Made by a program: the position numbers and the translations under genes
Origin: Neodiprion pinetum
Lineage: Eukaryota > Arthropoda > Insecta > Hymenoptera > Diprionidae
NCBI RefSeq assembly: GCF_021155775.2
Contig: NC_060235.2
Span: forward strand, 23,879,598 to 23,943,597
Direction of reading: 5' to 3'
Length of the DNA stretch: 64,000 nucleotides
The notes under the pieces: generated by a model
Database searches by the model: none
What the model saw: the letters and a program-made list of their open reading frames with translations, nothing else
What the model was told of the DNA's origin: nothing
Shown here: in pieces, positions 53,101 through 63,600 of the stretch
Numbering within the stretch: the stretch's first letter is position 1
Layout: each line of letters begins with the position of its first letter

Positions 53101-53753
53101 TCGACAGTGTGTACAGTGGAATGCATTTGACCAATTGAGATTCAATTGAGGCATGAGCATTCTAAACCAAATGATTTGCTTTTGTGAAGTGCAGTGTTTC
53201 AACCTTTTAGCTTACTTTGTGACTTTGATGTGTATTTATTTCGTATAAAGAAAAGCATAACGCAGAGTGGTAGAGCTGTGACCGATTCTGATTTTATGAA
53301 TTTCGGAATTGGAAAAGACAATCCCTTTGATCCGATTTGAAGACGATCGACAATAAAATACTTTTTCGACCGCATTAGGAACGTTGTTGAAACCAGCAAA
53401 AAGTCTAGTATGGTTGATAAAAACATGTTAGCGAAAGAAAAGACGAGAAAATATAAACTCGGGTGGCAATTGCACGGTACTAATGTAGGCTTGTGTGTGT
53501 GTTGCAGCAGCCAAAACCCGGTGAGCCGCTCTATGCGCAAGTTAACTTGGAGAAGAAAAAGAAACGGCAGTATGAGATGGGGGCGGGTCAGGTTCAGGGT
53601 GGTCAAGGGGTTCAGGGTGGGACGGTTGCGGGGGGAACCGGAAATCCGCAGTGGGTGAGGGATGGTGTCGGTATTCAAGAACAAGTGGTACCTACAACGG
53701 CGAGCATTCCTCCTAGTACAACGGCGGCAACAGCCGGGGACTCTTGGGTATAA
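38112..53753 (+). CDS. p120ctn: p120/delta-catenin family armadillo protein
   Basis: Cytoplasmic catenin that binds the cadherin juxtamembrane region and tunes Rho-family GTPases. CDS exons: 38112-38125, 38212-38341, 38484-38766, 38969-39094, 39267-39326, 40264-40892, 41357-41744, 43415-44032, 44600-44738, 45070-45181, 46365-46463 and 53508-53753; 947 aa, all in phase. Residues 1-290 are low-complexity (Gln, Pro, Gly, Tyr, His-Ser-Pro) with the conserved TTVTKVVREV. The armadillo repeats run from about 292 (RWRDPNLSEVI) to about 790, with a basic loop GCFGGSKKKK near 551-560. The tail ends DSWV, a class I PDZ ligand shared with vertebrate delta-catenin, ARVCF and p0071. I took the first Met after a non-coding stub (38084-38111), but the frame is open through the stub, so an upstream coding exon is possible. 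Both tail exons have tandem NAGNAG acceptors. A candidate optional 18-bp exon lies in the 41745-43414 intron. Confidence 0.93.
38812..38832. repeat. (AAT)n microsatellite in catenin intron
   Basis: About seven AAT units shortly after the donor of the third coding exon. Confidence 0.8.
42902..42919 (+). other. Candidate 18-bp optional microexon of the catenin gene
   Basis: Inside the 1.67-kb intron between the 41357-41744 and 43415-44032 exons. A pyrimidine-rich tract ending TCTTTTTAG is followed by 18 nt and then GTAAGA. The flanking junction is phase 1, and 18 nt keeps the frame. The insert would read A-Y-G-L-C-Q between ...SAPAK and GENLGCFGG, beside the basic armadillo loop. Human p120 has an 18-nt optional exon (exon C) in the same loop, although, as I recall it, on the other side of the CFG motif. 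Seen by eye only. Confidence 0.5.
45431..45550. mobile_element. 120-bp MITE in catenin intron
   Basis: The left end CAGGGTCATTTATTAAATA is matched by the reverse complement of the right end (CAGTCATTTATTAAATA, 2 bp shorter). TA flanks both sides (45429-45430, 45551-45552). Tc1/mariner-type layout, no coding capacity. Confidence 0.7.
47173..47577. mobile_element. 405-bp MITE with GGGGCCATT termini
   Basis: The left end is GGGGCCATTAAACATGTAC, then TTTGCTTTGGA. The right end is the reverse complement with a few changes (GGGGGCCATTTAACAAATAC, then TTTGCTTTGGA, read inward). A G-run lies near 47275-47285. It is non-coding; target-site duplication not resolved. Confidence 0.7.
51665..51754. ncRNA. 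Possible small-RNA precursor hairpin
   Basis: Two arms of about 38 nt pair around a 14-nt loop with only three differences, all transitions. On the - strand two of them become G-U wobbles; on the + strand one does. Size, near-complete pairing and short loop resemble a miRNA precursor, but a small decayed inverted-repeat element would look the same. It lies in the last catenin intron. Not a sequence I recognise as a known miRNA. Confidence 0.25.
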
Positions 53754-53757
53754 TAAA
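53752..53757 (+). terminator. Proximal catenin poly(A) hexamer overlapping the stop codon
   Basis: AATAAA shares two bases with the TAA stop (53751-53753). If used, the 3' UTR would be only a few tens of bases. A second AATAAA follows near 53777. Confidence 0.35.
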
Positions 53758-54273
53758 GTAATGAAACACTTTCAAAATAAATAGGCTTATAAAGAGCGAG
53801 TGAAGTGGCGGGTGGTGAACGGCTGAAGTAATGTAAGAATAGTCTTTCCAAGTCTGTTTAAATGATAAAAATAATAACTAATTATTAACATGATAGAAAT
53901 TTTATTCAACCGAGGACGAGGACGAGGACGATGATCCACCTCGTATTATTTGCTGGTTTCATCAAGTTCCATCGTTGAAAATAAAATTCAATATCACTCA
54001 ACTGAAATAAAATCGAACAATGCAATGATTGTGGGCGTTTGTAAAATTGAATCAATTCAACTTAAGTCTCAAACGGCTACACCAATTAATGTTAAGCAAG
54101 CGGGCGATAAAAACCTTAGAGGTGAGTGATAGTCTTATAATATTCGATCTATTGATAATATAGCATTTACATAAATCATTTAGGAATTAACGATAAGAAT
54201 CTATGATTCATCCCGTTGCATCCATGGCTATAGCTGCAATTAATGGCTCTAACTTTATGCACAATTCTAAATT

Positions 54274-54275
<2 letters not shown>

Positions 54276-54331
<56 letters not shown>

Positions 54332-54333
54332 TA
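54276..54333. repeat. (AC)n microsatellite
   Basis: Long AC run with a CG-rich interruption (CGCGCGCG) near its right end. Confidence 0.9.
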
Positions 54334-54603
54334 TACATACATATTATATTATTAAGTATAACGTCGACAACCTGTACTGATTATTGTATTTTCAAAATAA
54401 GAAAACGTATATAAATATGTGGCGATGAACTCGTATAAATCATCTGCCCAGATGCATACATAATAATTGATATTTATAAATTATGTTAATGTTATCACAT
54501 GTAAACTTTTAATGCCGTGGACGATCCACGGGGGAGGTTTACTTAGAACATGTAACGAACTGCACTGTGTTGCAAGTATATTGCAATGTATTAAAAGTGT
54601 TAA

Positions 54604-54609
54604 AATAAA
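54604..54609 (+). terminator. Distal catenin poly(A) signal
   Basis: AATAAA followed by TTAACTTTGTATAAA. It would give a catenin 3' UTR of about 0.85 kb that includes both tandem repeats. Confidence 0.4.
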
Positions 54610-54651
54610 TTAACTTTGTATAAAAATTATCCCAAGCGCATTGAGGGGGCA

Positions 54652-54661
54652 GTCACGTGAC
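54652..54661. promoter_or_regulatory. GTCACGTGAC palindrome (E-box/CLEAR-type)
   Basis: Perfect 10-bp palindrome of the form bound by USF and MITF/TFE bHLH-ZIP factors (the CLEAR consensus of lysosomal genes). It sits about 30 bp before the ATG of the following short exon, a plausible core-promoter position. Motif match only. Confidence 0.4.
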
Positions 54662-54692
54662 TCTACAGATCTGAGCGTCTGGCTTGAAACTA

Positions 54693-57600
54693 ATGGTAAG
54701 CCACGACCACACAGCATTGGGAAAAGGCCCCTTATTCCTGACTTCAATGAAGTTATTAGACAGAGTTGATGAAGACTTACTGGCTCACTACCGAGTCATC
54801 AGGTAAATAAGGCATAAAATATATTTTTGCTTTGTGTTCTGTGTTGTTACCACGGATAACTGGGCACAAATGAATATAAACAAAAAGGTGTAGAAACTAT
54901 CTATTATCAAGTTTTCCTTGCCTCATTTCTTGAGAATAGTGCTGAAAATTGCACAGCTACATGGTGAAGCTACGGCAAGTGTTACATCTAGATATTTATT
55001 GAACAAAGAAACGCAATTTTCCGTCTATGCTGTTAAATTCATGTGCAAAGTGAAAATGATGAAGGAGTAACTATCTACCAATACTCGCAGTAGTGTGTCT
55101 AGTCCGTAACTATGCTTCCATTGACAACTGTTTTTTACACAATTGAAGGAACAATATAATGCTGATACTTTCAAAATGTTCACTTCAAAACTGTATTTCA
55201 GTATTTTATACTAAGCAGATAATTATTGACAAGTAAGAGAAAAAAAACACCACAGGTTGGTCATACACCTGAAAAATCTAGAAGAGTTGGGAAATTTTTA
55301 AAAGATTGTAGAAATTCTGTAAAAGTTTCACATTGTACCAGCTTACATAGAATAACTTTTATACTAATGAGACTATAGTGTCCGGCGGTCACAGGATTCG
55401 AAAAAGTCTTGGAAATTTCTAAAATGTTTCATAATAATTTCAAACTTCAAATTGTTTAGCTTGTGGTGATTGTCTGATCGATTGTATTTCTGTGTATCTG
55501 AATATACAAAATTCCCTTCGAAAAGCCTTATTCCTACATCATTAGTCACTTGAAAGCAATATCATATTTCTCTGTAATGTTACTGGATATTTTCTTTTTA
55601 CATTAAGATTATATAGAATGAAGAAACATGGAAGATTGTTGGAAAAATGGAGTCATAAATTTAATGACACCCGATTCTCTTGAATCCAATATCCTATATT
55701 CCAGTAAATGGAAATAAATCAATAAGAAGTGTAAATCGTTTTGATCCCTTCTAAACCTGTTCTTGTACGGTTATTTTGTTATCGTATATGGGTGTATATT
55801 GATAAGTTTGAACTGAATGGAAACATTTTCAGTTGAAAAAATGTTATAATGAATCAATTTTTGATTGTGAATGTCTGAAAGGAATTAGAATAATTTCAAG
55901 TGAGTTAATAAATTGTTTTCATTCTGTTTATCATCAATAACAAATTCGTGGTTTAAATATGCTAATGGTCTATTTTATTGTACATGAAGAAGTCAACAGC
56001 CGATTAAGGCTTAAGTAATGTATTTACGTTTTAGTCACTACTGGCGGTATTCCATACATTGTGTATATGCGCAATATCTACAACCAGTAGCTCTTCCTCT
56101 TAGCAGAAGTGGTCTATTCTACGAGTAGCAAAAGACTCCCTAATCTGTAGAAAATTCATGTGACTCACCTTGTAAAGTAATAGAACTGTGCACCAGCAAT
56201 GTTAAAAAATTATAAAAATAAGCAACTTGTAATAATTAAAATATGAATAGACGTTACAAAGACGGTCTACAAATCTACCTGAGTTAGTATTAATAATTTT
56301 ACCTAGACCCGTGTCCTTTTTTAATCGAATCACATGTACAGGCTATTTTGGTTAGTACAAAATTGAAGTGTGCTGCTGAACTGCTAAATTTATATACGTA
56401 TGTTAATAATTAACGTACATTTATTTTTCTTACGTATTTCTTTGTTCAAGAACTAAAATGCCTACATTACATCTAGGTAGAGAGGAAAGATTTACACCTA
56501 ATGAATTACCAAAAACGATCGCAATATACAGGGTGTTTCATTTTAATCAACTCTTTCGGACCTGCACAAAAACTTGATGGTATAAAATATTTTGTTTTTA
56601 ACTGATGAACTGCTCGAACGAGTACATGATACCTTCGTCTTGAATAATTTATTTAGCGCCGAAAAGTTGGACGAAACTCGATTAAATCCCGAACATATTA
56701 TAGGGCGTTTGAATATTTCTGTATTCATGTCCTATGCATGAGTCTTTGTTCTTTCGTGGCAGCCGAACAAAGAAACAACCGACTAAAATCGAATAAATTG
56801 CATGGAAAAAAGTTCTCAGTTTAGAATTCTCTCCTAGTAAGGAGATTATCTGACCTTTGGATCACGGATCCTGTCGAAACTTCTAGAGGTGTTTCCTTGC
56901 CCTAAAATATAGAGCTTCTAACGTGCAGTTTCATTCGTTGTAATAAAATTCAGTGTATTAGCAGTTTAACGAGTGGAATGCCCAAATAATCGAAATCTGT
57001 TGTGTATTTTATGTCTGAAATATTAATTTTCATTGTCCTCTCTTGAAGTTTTGACGACAGGTTCTCATAGTTTCAAGTGTAAACGGATACATTATTATTT
57101 CAGAGCCATAGTAAATTATAAGCTGCGAATTCTTGAGAACCTGATGTATTAGAATTGTTCGGGGGTAGAAGAGTGGCCTAATTCTATTGATACATTACTA
57201 CAAAATTTTGAACAACCTGATGAATTGTAAATCGATGCGAAGGAAGACCAAACGGACGTAACTACGCATCAACGGCTCTATAATTCGGGCCTAAGAAATT
57301 TCCATAAGTTTCCGCAGAATCTGTGATCCGAGATCTGATACTCTCCGTTTAAGTGTATCGATCGGACGTGAAAAAAATTCTGAAAGAAATTAGACATGCC
57401 AACTTTTAGTTTTATGAAAATCACGTTGACAGGTGTGAAATGATAAGAGGATAGTAGAAAATCGGTAAGTTTATTTACGAATAGCTTAACTTTCTACTTC
57501 ATACGGATACATAATATCGATCAATTAGACAGACCTAAGACAATGTCTATTTATTGATCAGCCCAAATAGGGTGTTCCGGAACTGCGTGTGAGTGAAAAA

Positions 57601-60600
57601 CTTGGTAAAGTACATAAGAAATTGTAGGCATGATTATTTTATCATGTAACGTTAGCATATTAAAACAGTTCACTCCTTGCAGATCATTTTAGGAATAAAT
57701 CTGGCTGTATAATTCAAGTAATTGAGCTCAAAAGTAAAATGGTGTGAAATTAATATCTGTTTTCTGTGATTGTTTTAATATTTCGCAAAGAAAATTGAAC
57801 GGAAAATGTGTACAAAATATCAGTATTATAGAATCATTTCAACCGTTTCAACGAATTTAGGAAGCTCGTTTAGAAATGATGTAGTTTTAAATATAGTATT
57901 CTATGTGTATAAGAGGTCTTGCTTCAATTGCGGCACGATAATTTCAAAGTGTGCTTACTTGCAGAACACTTTTCTAAATATCACAAATTTTTATTTGTAT
58001 AAACTTTCCATTACGGTAAGCAGTTGATGGCGATTTTTTGAAGATTCTGACAGTGTTGTGTTCGACTTATGGTTCCAATTTCATTTTGTAAACTAAACTT
58101 TTTTCACCGACTGAGAAGTTTTAATCCGTAGTAACTACACCAGTGCAAATTCGCATTACGTAAAATTTCTTGTTCGTGGCTCTTTTTAACGGCTTTCCAT
58201 AAAGATCTTTCCCCATCACGACAAATATGTTATCACCCTGGGCTGGACAGACACCTGCGCAATGTCTTGGTGTCATTCGTTTTAAAATCGGACTCAAACA
58301 GCGTGAAAAGTGCGACGAAGTACAAATCAGCACTAGTGTGGGAGCAGCGTTTGAAAAGTAGGCGCGCGATGAAAACAAAAATATTGTATATTTTTACGGA
58401 AAAAATGTTGAATGTAAGTATTTGAACATAATTTTTAGTTTCTAGTACGAAAATATGCAAATTTTTATAATTTCTACTTTGTTAGTCGAAATCAGGTCGC
58501 ATTTCCGACGGCCACAGATGCGGACTTTGCATCGAGTGCGCTGATGATGTAAATTAAGGTATACCTACAAGCGAACAGAAACATTTCAATTTTTGTAATA
58601 TTTTCTACAAAAAGAAAAAAATAAAGAAACATGTTTTGTCATCACAAATAAACCATGTACTGATTTCTTTACCTTTTAAAAAATATAGGGTAGCTATGTT
58701 CAAACACACTTAAAAATCTTCGATGGTCTGTAATGTTTATAAAATATTATTTTCGTCAAGTACATTTCAGCCAAAAAATGATTTTTGAACCAGTTCGATT
58801 AGATTTCGACGCATTTTCACTACAACAATATTATTTTTTTGTATTTGAGATTTCGTATTGGATTTTTGGGGAATTTTTATTCCAAGAAATATTGATTATT
58901 GAATACTTTTGGATTATCTGTACGAGTTGTAGTACTCTGAAAATGCAAAATCCTAAATCATACTAGTGGTTGGTGTGTATCCTCAATGGAGGTGTGGTTA
59001 CTACGGGTTAAGGTTACAATAAACTCCCTACAAATTCTTCGGACTTGTGGAAGATAAGTGGAAAATAGTTCCAATAGTCTCAAGTGTTACAGAGAGTAAT
59101 GGTAGGAGACAAGTTATGCTTCTACAGGTTTCCAAACGCCAGTGGGAATTTTAGAGAGAATAAAATTCGAGTGGAATTTATCAGGCGTTAATTGTGATAA
59201 TGAACATTGAGTGTGACAAGTTCGAAAACCTCCTTTACAACTACATATTAATAAAGTAATTATTTTTATAGGGACTTGATTAACGTGAGGTTCAGTCGCA
59301 TATTACATAAACATATTCTTAGTTGTTTTGAATCATTTATACATGTATAAATATATATTTTCAAGTCCAGAATAGGGAGACCGGATCTTGAGTAATTATA
59401 TTTAGACCGATCCATGAACCTCCGGCTAGCTTTCTGAGCTCAAAATTTGAATTTTTCTGTAATTTGAATATCTTCTAGTATATTGTATAAAAATCCTTCA
59501 ATTTTTTGGTATATTGGCCTACCATTGATGGGAAATACGTTCATCAAATTTACCAGTTTTAAATTGAAGCTTTGTTCCCGAGTTTTAGCACTTCCTTTCA
59601 TTGCAAAAGATATGACGTAATGTATTTTGTGTATCGAAAAGTTTGGTCTTTACGAATCTGAAATCTATTTTTAGATAATTCACAAGAAATACGAAATAAG
59701 CGTTTTTTCACATATTGTGTCATGCATATGCAAAGGTCAGAAAAATAAATTATTCTAATTTGTTTGTTCCAGAAAGTAGACATATTTAAGAACATCCTAA
59801 AACTTTTGAATAACTTGAACTTTTAGGATGAAAATAGGAAGAGATCTTGAATTTACGGAATTCACATTGTTTTTCATCAACAATTTTTGTTTTAATTTTT
59901 TCGTGTGAGAAAGTAAACACTTTGGAGTATATCGGTATACAATTACCAACATCTCAAATAAATCTAAATTTTTGGCCCTTTCGGAGGATCCACCTTAAAA
60001 TAAATCTTGGATACGAAAAAATCTGCTTTTTTCACCCAAAAATGAGTTCATTATATTTCAGACGACAGGAAGGGCTAAAAATTCGAAGACAACGGTCTAG
60101 TTCGAAAAAATAGATAAAATTGACCAGCGTGTCTTTCGTAAACGCTGAGGCTTGGAGACCTAAGATCCGAAAATTTTCATATCTCAGTGTACACTCATGG
60201 TGGTCACTTTTTTAGGAAAAAAAAATTCTCACACTTTTCCCTGACCAAAGTTGTTATTGTCTTCATTAGTGCTTCGAATCACCAATTGAAATACCTTCAA
60301 TTCTTCATTTCAATGTAAGTTGATTAGGAAATAGTATGCTTCACTTCTGTCGTGTCTGGTTGCCCCAAATTTTTTTTTTTTTTTTTCTTCAATAATACCA
60401 TGAGAATTTTTTAATTTTCTTTCCAGCCATTTATCAGATGTTTGGTCATCTCTTTTTCTCTGGCCAAGATTGAAATTCCCTCACATTTCCCGGTTACCGA
60501 TGACTATGGATGACCACATACAACGTAACCAAATGTCGGCTAAATCGAAATCTTTACCCTAGAAAGCTGGTTGAAGATTCATGGATTGGCTCATTTACGT

Positions 60601-63600
60601 GTAATTGCATGTATTTGTGTCATAAAGCGATCTTGCCCTTCTCTAGTGCAATACTTACGTGAGATAAAAATAATGAGAATTAACATTTTCACCGATTACA
60701 AAAATATACGAAAACCTGAGATCAGACAGACTGTATTAATAAAAGATTGCTCGCAAACTTAAACAATCGCGGATAAACTTTGGTAGTTTGAAAAATACCG
60801 AATAGTACTATACTATCTGTTACTGCATCTACAAACCATGATAATAATCGGGATGAGAAACATTGTAAAATTAAATTTATTATCAAGTGAAGTAGCAATT
60901 GGTATATTTTAATATCTTATATAAACATTCTTTGTATCCTCTCCCCCTATTTCAGAAAAGGCAAGATACTTCTACATGCTTTGTTTCAGATACAAACTTT
61001 CCCGGCTTAGTAATTGAATAATTTTATTCTCTAATGCCATGTTGAAGGTAGAGAAAATGAGCATGGCCAACCTCGCAATTGGGTATGGCTTAGTTGTCGG
61101 AAGGTGAAGTATGGAAGGTACGTTGAAGTATGGTGAAGAATAAATGAAGCAGAAGTTAGCAGAAGAAAATAAGCCCGCGCTTTTCAGACTTTTCGTACTT
61201 TACAGGTGACGTTCAGAAAAAGTTACAGTCGAATTAAGGCCCAACAGAAGATTGGCGCCTGACAGTAAAGAACCCGATCTCGATTCTTTAAACAAATAAT
61301 TGTTACCTAATTAAGGTCATTTTCATGAGAATAATGAGAACCATGACATTTCACGGTTTGCTCACCTTTCAAAAACCTATTTCAACGGAATTGAACACCG
61401 CCGTACGACCCGAAATCTCCCTAAACAATGCCTAAGTTGTATATTTTATAAACTACATAAATGACTCAAGGGGAATATATCTGCAACAACTAAGCCATAT
61501 TTTATTTCAAGATTTGACAAAAATTATCCATTGCCTATGAAAAAGGTATATATCTGTAATAATTAAGGTGCGTTGAGTCAAGTCTGCAATAACAATGTTT
61601 TATTATCGTAATCAGTTAGTCCCTTAAACTATAATCATGTAAGAATTAATTTCTAATATTGCTTACAAAACACTCTTTGATCAGATGACAACAGAACTTT
61701 TGATGCGCCAAATAATCACTCAGATAACCAGTCTCTGATTTTATAAACTTGTGAAGCTCACTTATTTATTGACCTAGTATTGTTTTTTCAAGTGAAACTT
61801 GGCTTATCAGAAGGATCTGTGTACAACTCGCAATGGCGTTTCATCTAATCAACTGAAGATGAAAATTACTTAAATTTAAAGAGTGGTTGATCCAAGCTGT
61901 TTCGTCACTAGCTTAGGCAGCAACATTCAATATTATACCTCAACACACCACTAAACTGTATTATTGGAAGGGTATTGATCAACATATTTCTTTTGGACAT
62001 CTCAGATCTAAATAAATACCCCCTTTTATTTACAGGATAAATTACCAAGGGTAATACGTATATATATATATTATAAGGTTGCAGTCCATGTGCACGATTT
62101 TTTGCAGACTTTCTACTAATGAAAATCTTTGTAGATTGACAAGTACTGAATGTTATACGCGAAACTGTAAAAATTTGGATGTTAAAGGTATTACGATTTA
62201 TCACAAATGCTCATGTTTTTGGGATTGTTACTACACATTGTTTATCGACAGGAAATTGTGATGAGGAGTTACGCATGTGCACCGAATGCAAACATTTGTT
62301 GCTTTTGATAATTAAATCTGCTTAATATACCCTGGAACAATTAAAGATTGAGTTTGTAAGAACCTCTTTTGCTAACCTTTGACTCGAGAATGATACTTTA
62401 TAGTACGCAATTCTAAGGCACCCTGAATAATAAATGAAAATTTTAAGGGTAGATGTGAAATTGTATACAATTGGTTCCATAGCTCACATAAAGGTACGTT
62501 CCCACAGAATTAAAATCAAACACAAGTATAGCAGATTTAGATAAGCCAACTCAACTGGATCAAGGAACGCCCCTGTGGCCCTGATAAAAATAATATTTAC
62601 CTAAACAGTAAAGAATGTAAAATTGAATTTTAATTGATTTGTTGTAAGCATTACAGCACGGGTATCGCACAGTAATACGAACCGGGTATCGGTTATGAAT
62701 TTTAATTTATCATTGTCTAGCATTGTGCTCAGTTTCAAGGAGGCATTCACGAACAAGAATCCGTGCATGTTGAATACCCATTTTAAGCCGTTCTGCGGCA
62801 CTGCGGCTCCCAGCATACGATAGGCGGATGTCTCGTCCAAGTTCTTCTATTATCACCAAGAGCTGGGCATACTTCCCTTGCCCAGGCACCGACGGAAAGT
62901 TTATAGTGCTCGAAGGGCTGGCTTGAGCGGTTTGAACAGTTTGAACACTCTGCAGGTTGCGTGGGTTAGGTACATTAATTACAGGCTCCGGAATACGAGG
63001 AATATCGTGGATCTTAGGTGGAATAGGGTCATTCAATTTTGTAATTGTTATTTCGTTGAGCTTGGCAAGTTCAGTGAGCTTGGCCATTTCTGCCATTTTA
63101 GAGTACTCGGGCATTTTTGTAATGTCATTCTGAACATTAGCTAACTTCATCATCTCATTCATTTTTGTCTTCTCATTCATTTTGGCAATTTCCTTGGCAA
63201 CTTCATTAATCTGAGCTATTTCTGTTAGTTTGGCGATGTCATTGTTGTACTTCGCCATCTCAGTCATTTTGACCATTTCGTTCAGCTTTGCTATCTCATT
63301 CATCCGTTGAACCTCGTTGATTTTAGCCATCTGAGATATTTTCATCAATTCATTCATCTTAGCAATCTCATTCATTTTCGACATATCGTTATACTTTGCC
63401 ATCTCTGACAGCTTCACCATTTCGCTCATTTTAGCTATTTCCTGCATTTTCATGTATTCCGCTGTCTTGGCGTACTCTGCCATCTTCTCCATCTCGTACC
63501 GCTTTCCCATGTCGGCTGAGATCTTATGTAATTCTGTCATTTTGCTAAATTCAGCAAGCTGAGCCATTTGAACTATATGCTCCGGCACTTTACCCCTTTC

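Larger units (their letters stand above)
46464..53507 (+). other. 7-kb intron before the last catenin exon
   Basis: Donor GTAAGT at 46464, NAGNAG acceptor at 53505-53510. It contains a mixed AT/AC microsatellite (about 47134-47164), a MITE (47173-47577), a 90-nt hairpin (51665-51754) and a 156-codon + strand ORF (51967-52437) with no recognised similarity. Otherwise AT-rich with nothing to report. Confidence 0.7.
53754..54692. other. Catenin 3' UTR and intergenic gap
   Basis: Contains a GAGGAC-type tandem run (53912-53931), an AC microsatellite (54276-54333, with a short CG interruption) and a distal AATAAA at 54604-54609. The last marks a likely long-form catenin transcript end, only about 90 bp before the next gene's first ATG. 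No coding content. Confidence 0.6.

Noticed and set aside
53199..53684. 161-codon - strand ORF
   Set aside because: Overlaps the last catenin exon in antisense, where biased codon content keeps the opposite strand open.
56531..57580. Transposon-like ends CAGGGTGTTTCATTTT and AGGGTGTTCCGG as one element
   Set aside because: They are in the same orientation and differ inward, so they do not form an inverted pair.
58121..58460. Overlapping - strand ORFs in a slightly GC-richer patch
   Set aside because: No family recognised and no convincing splice or promoter context.
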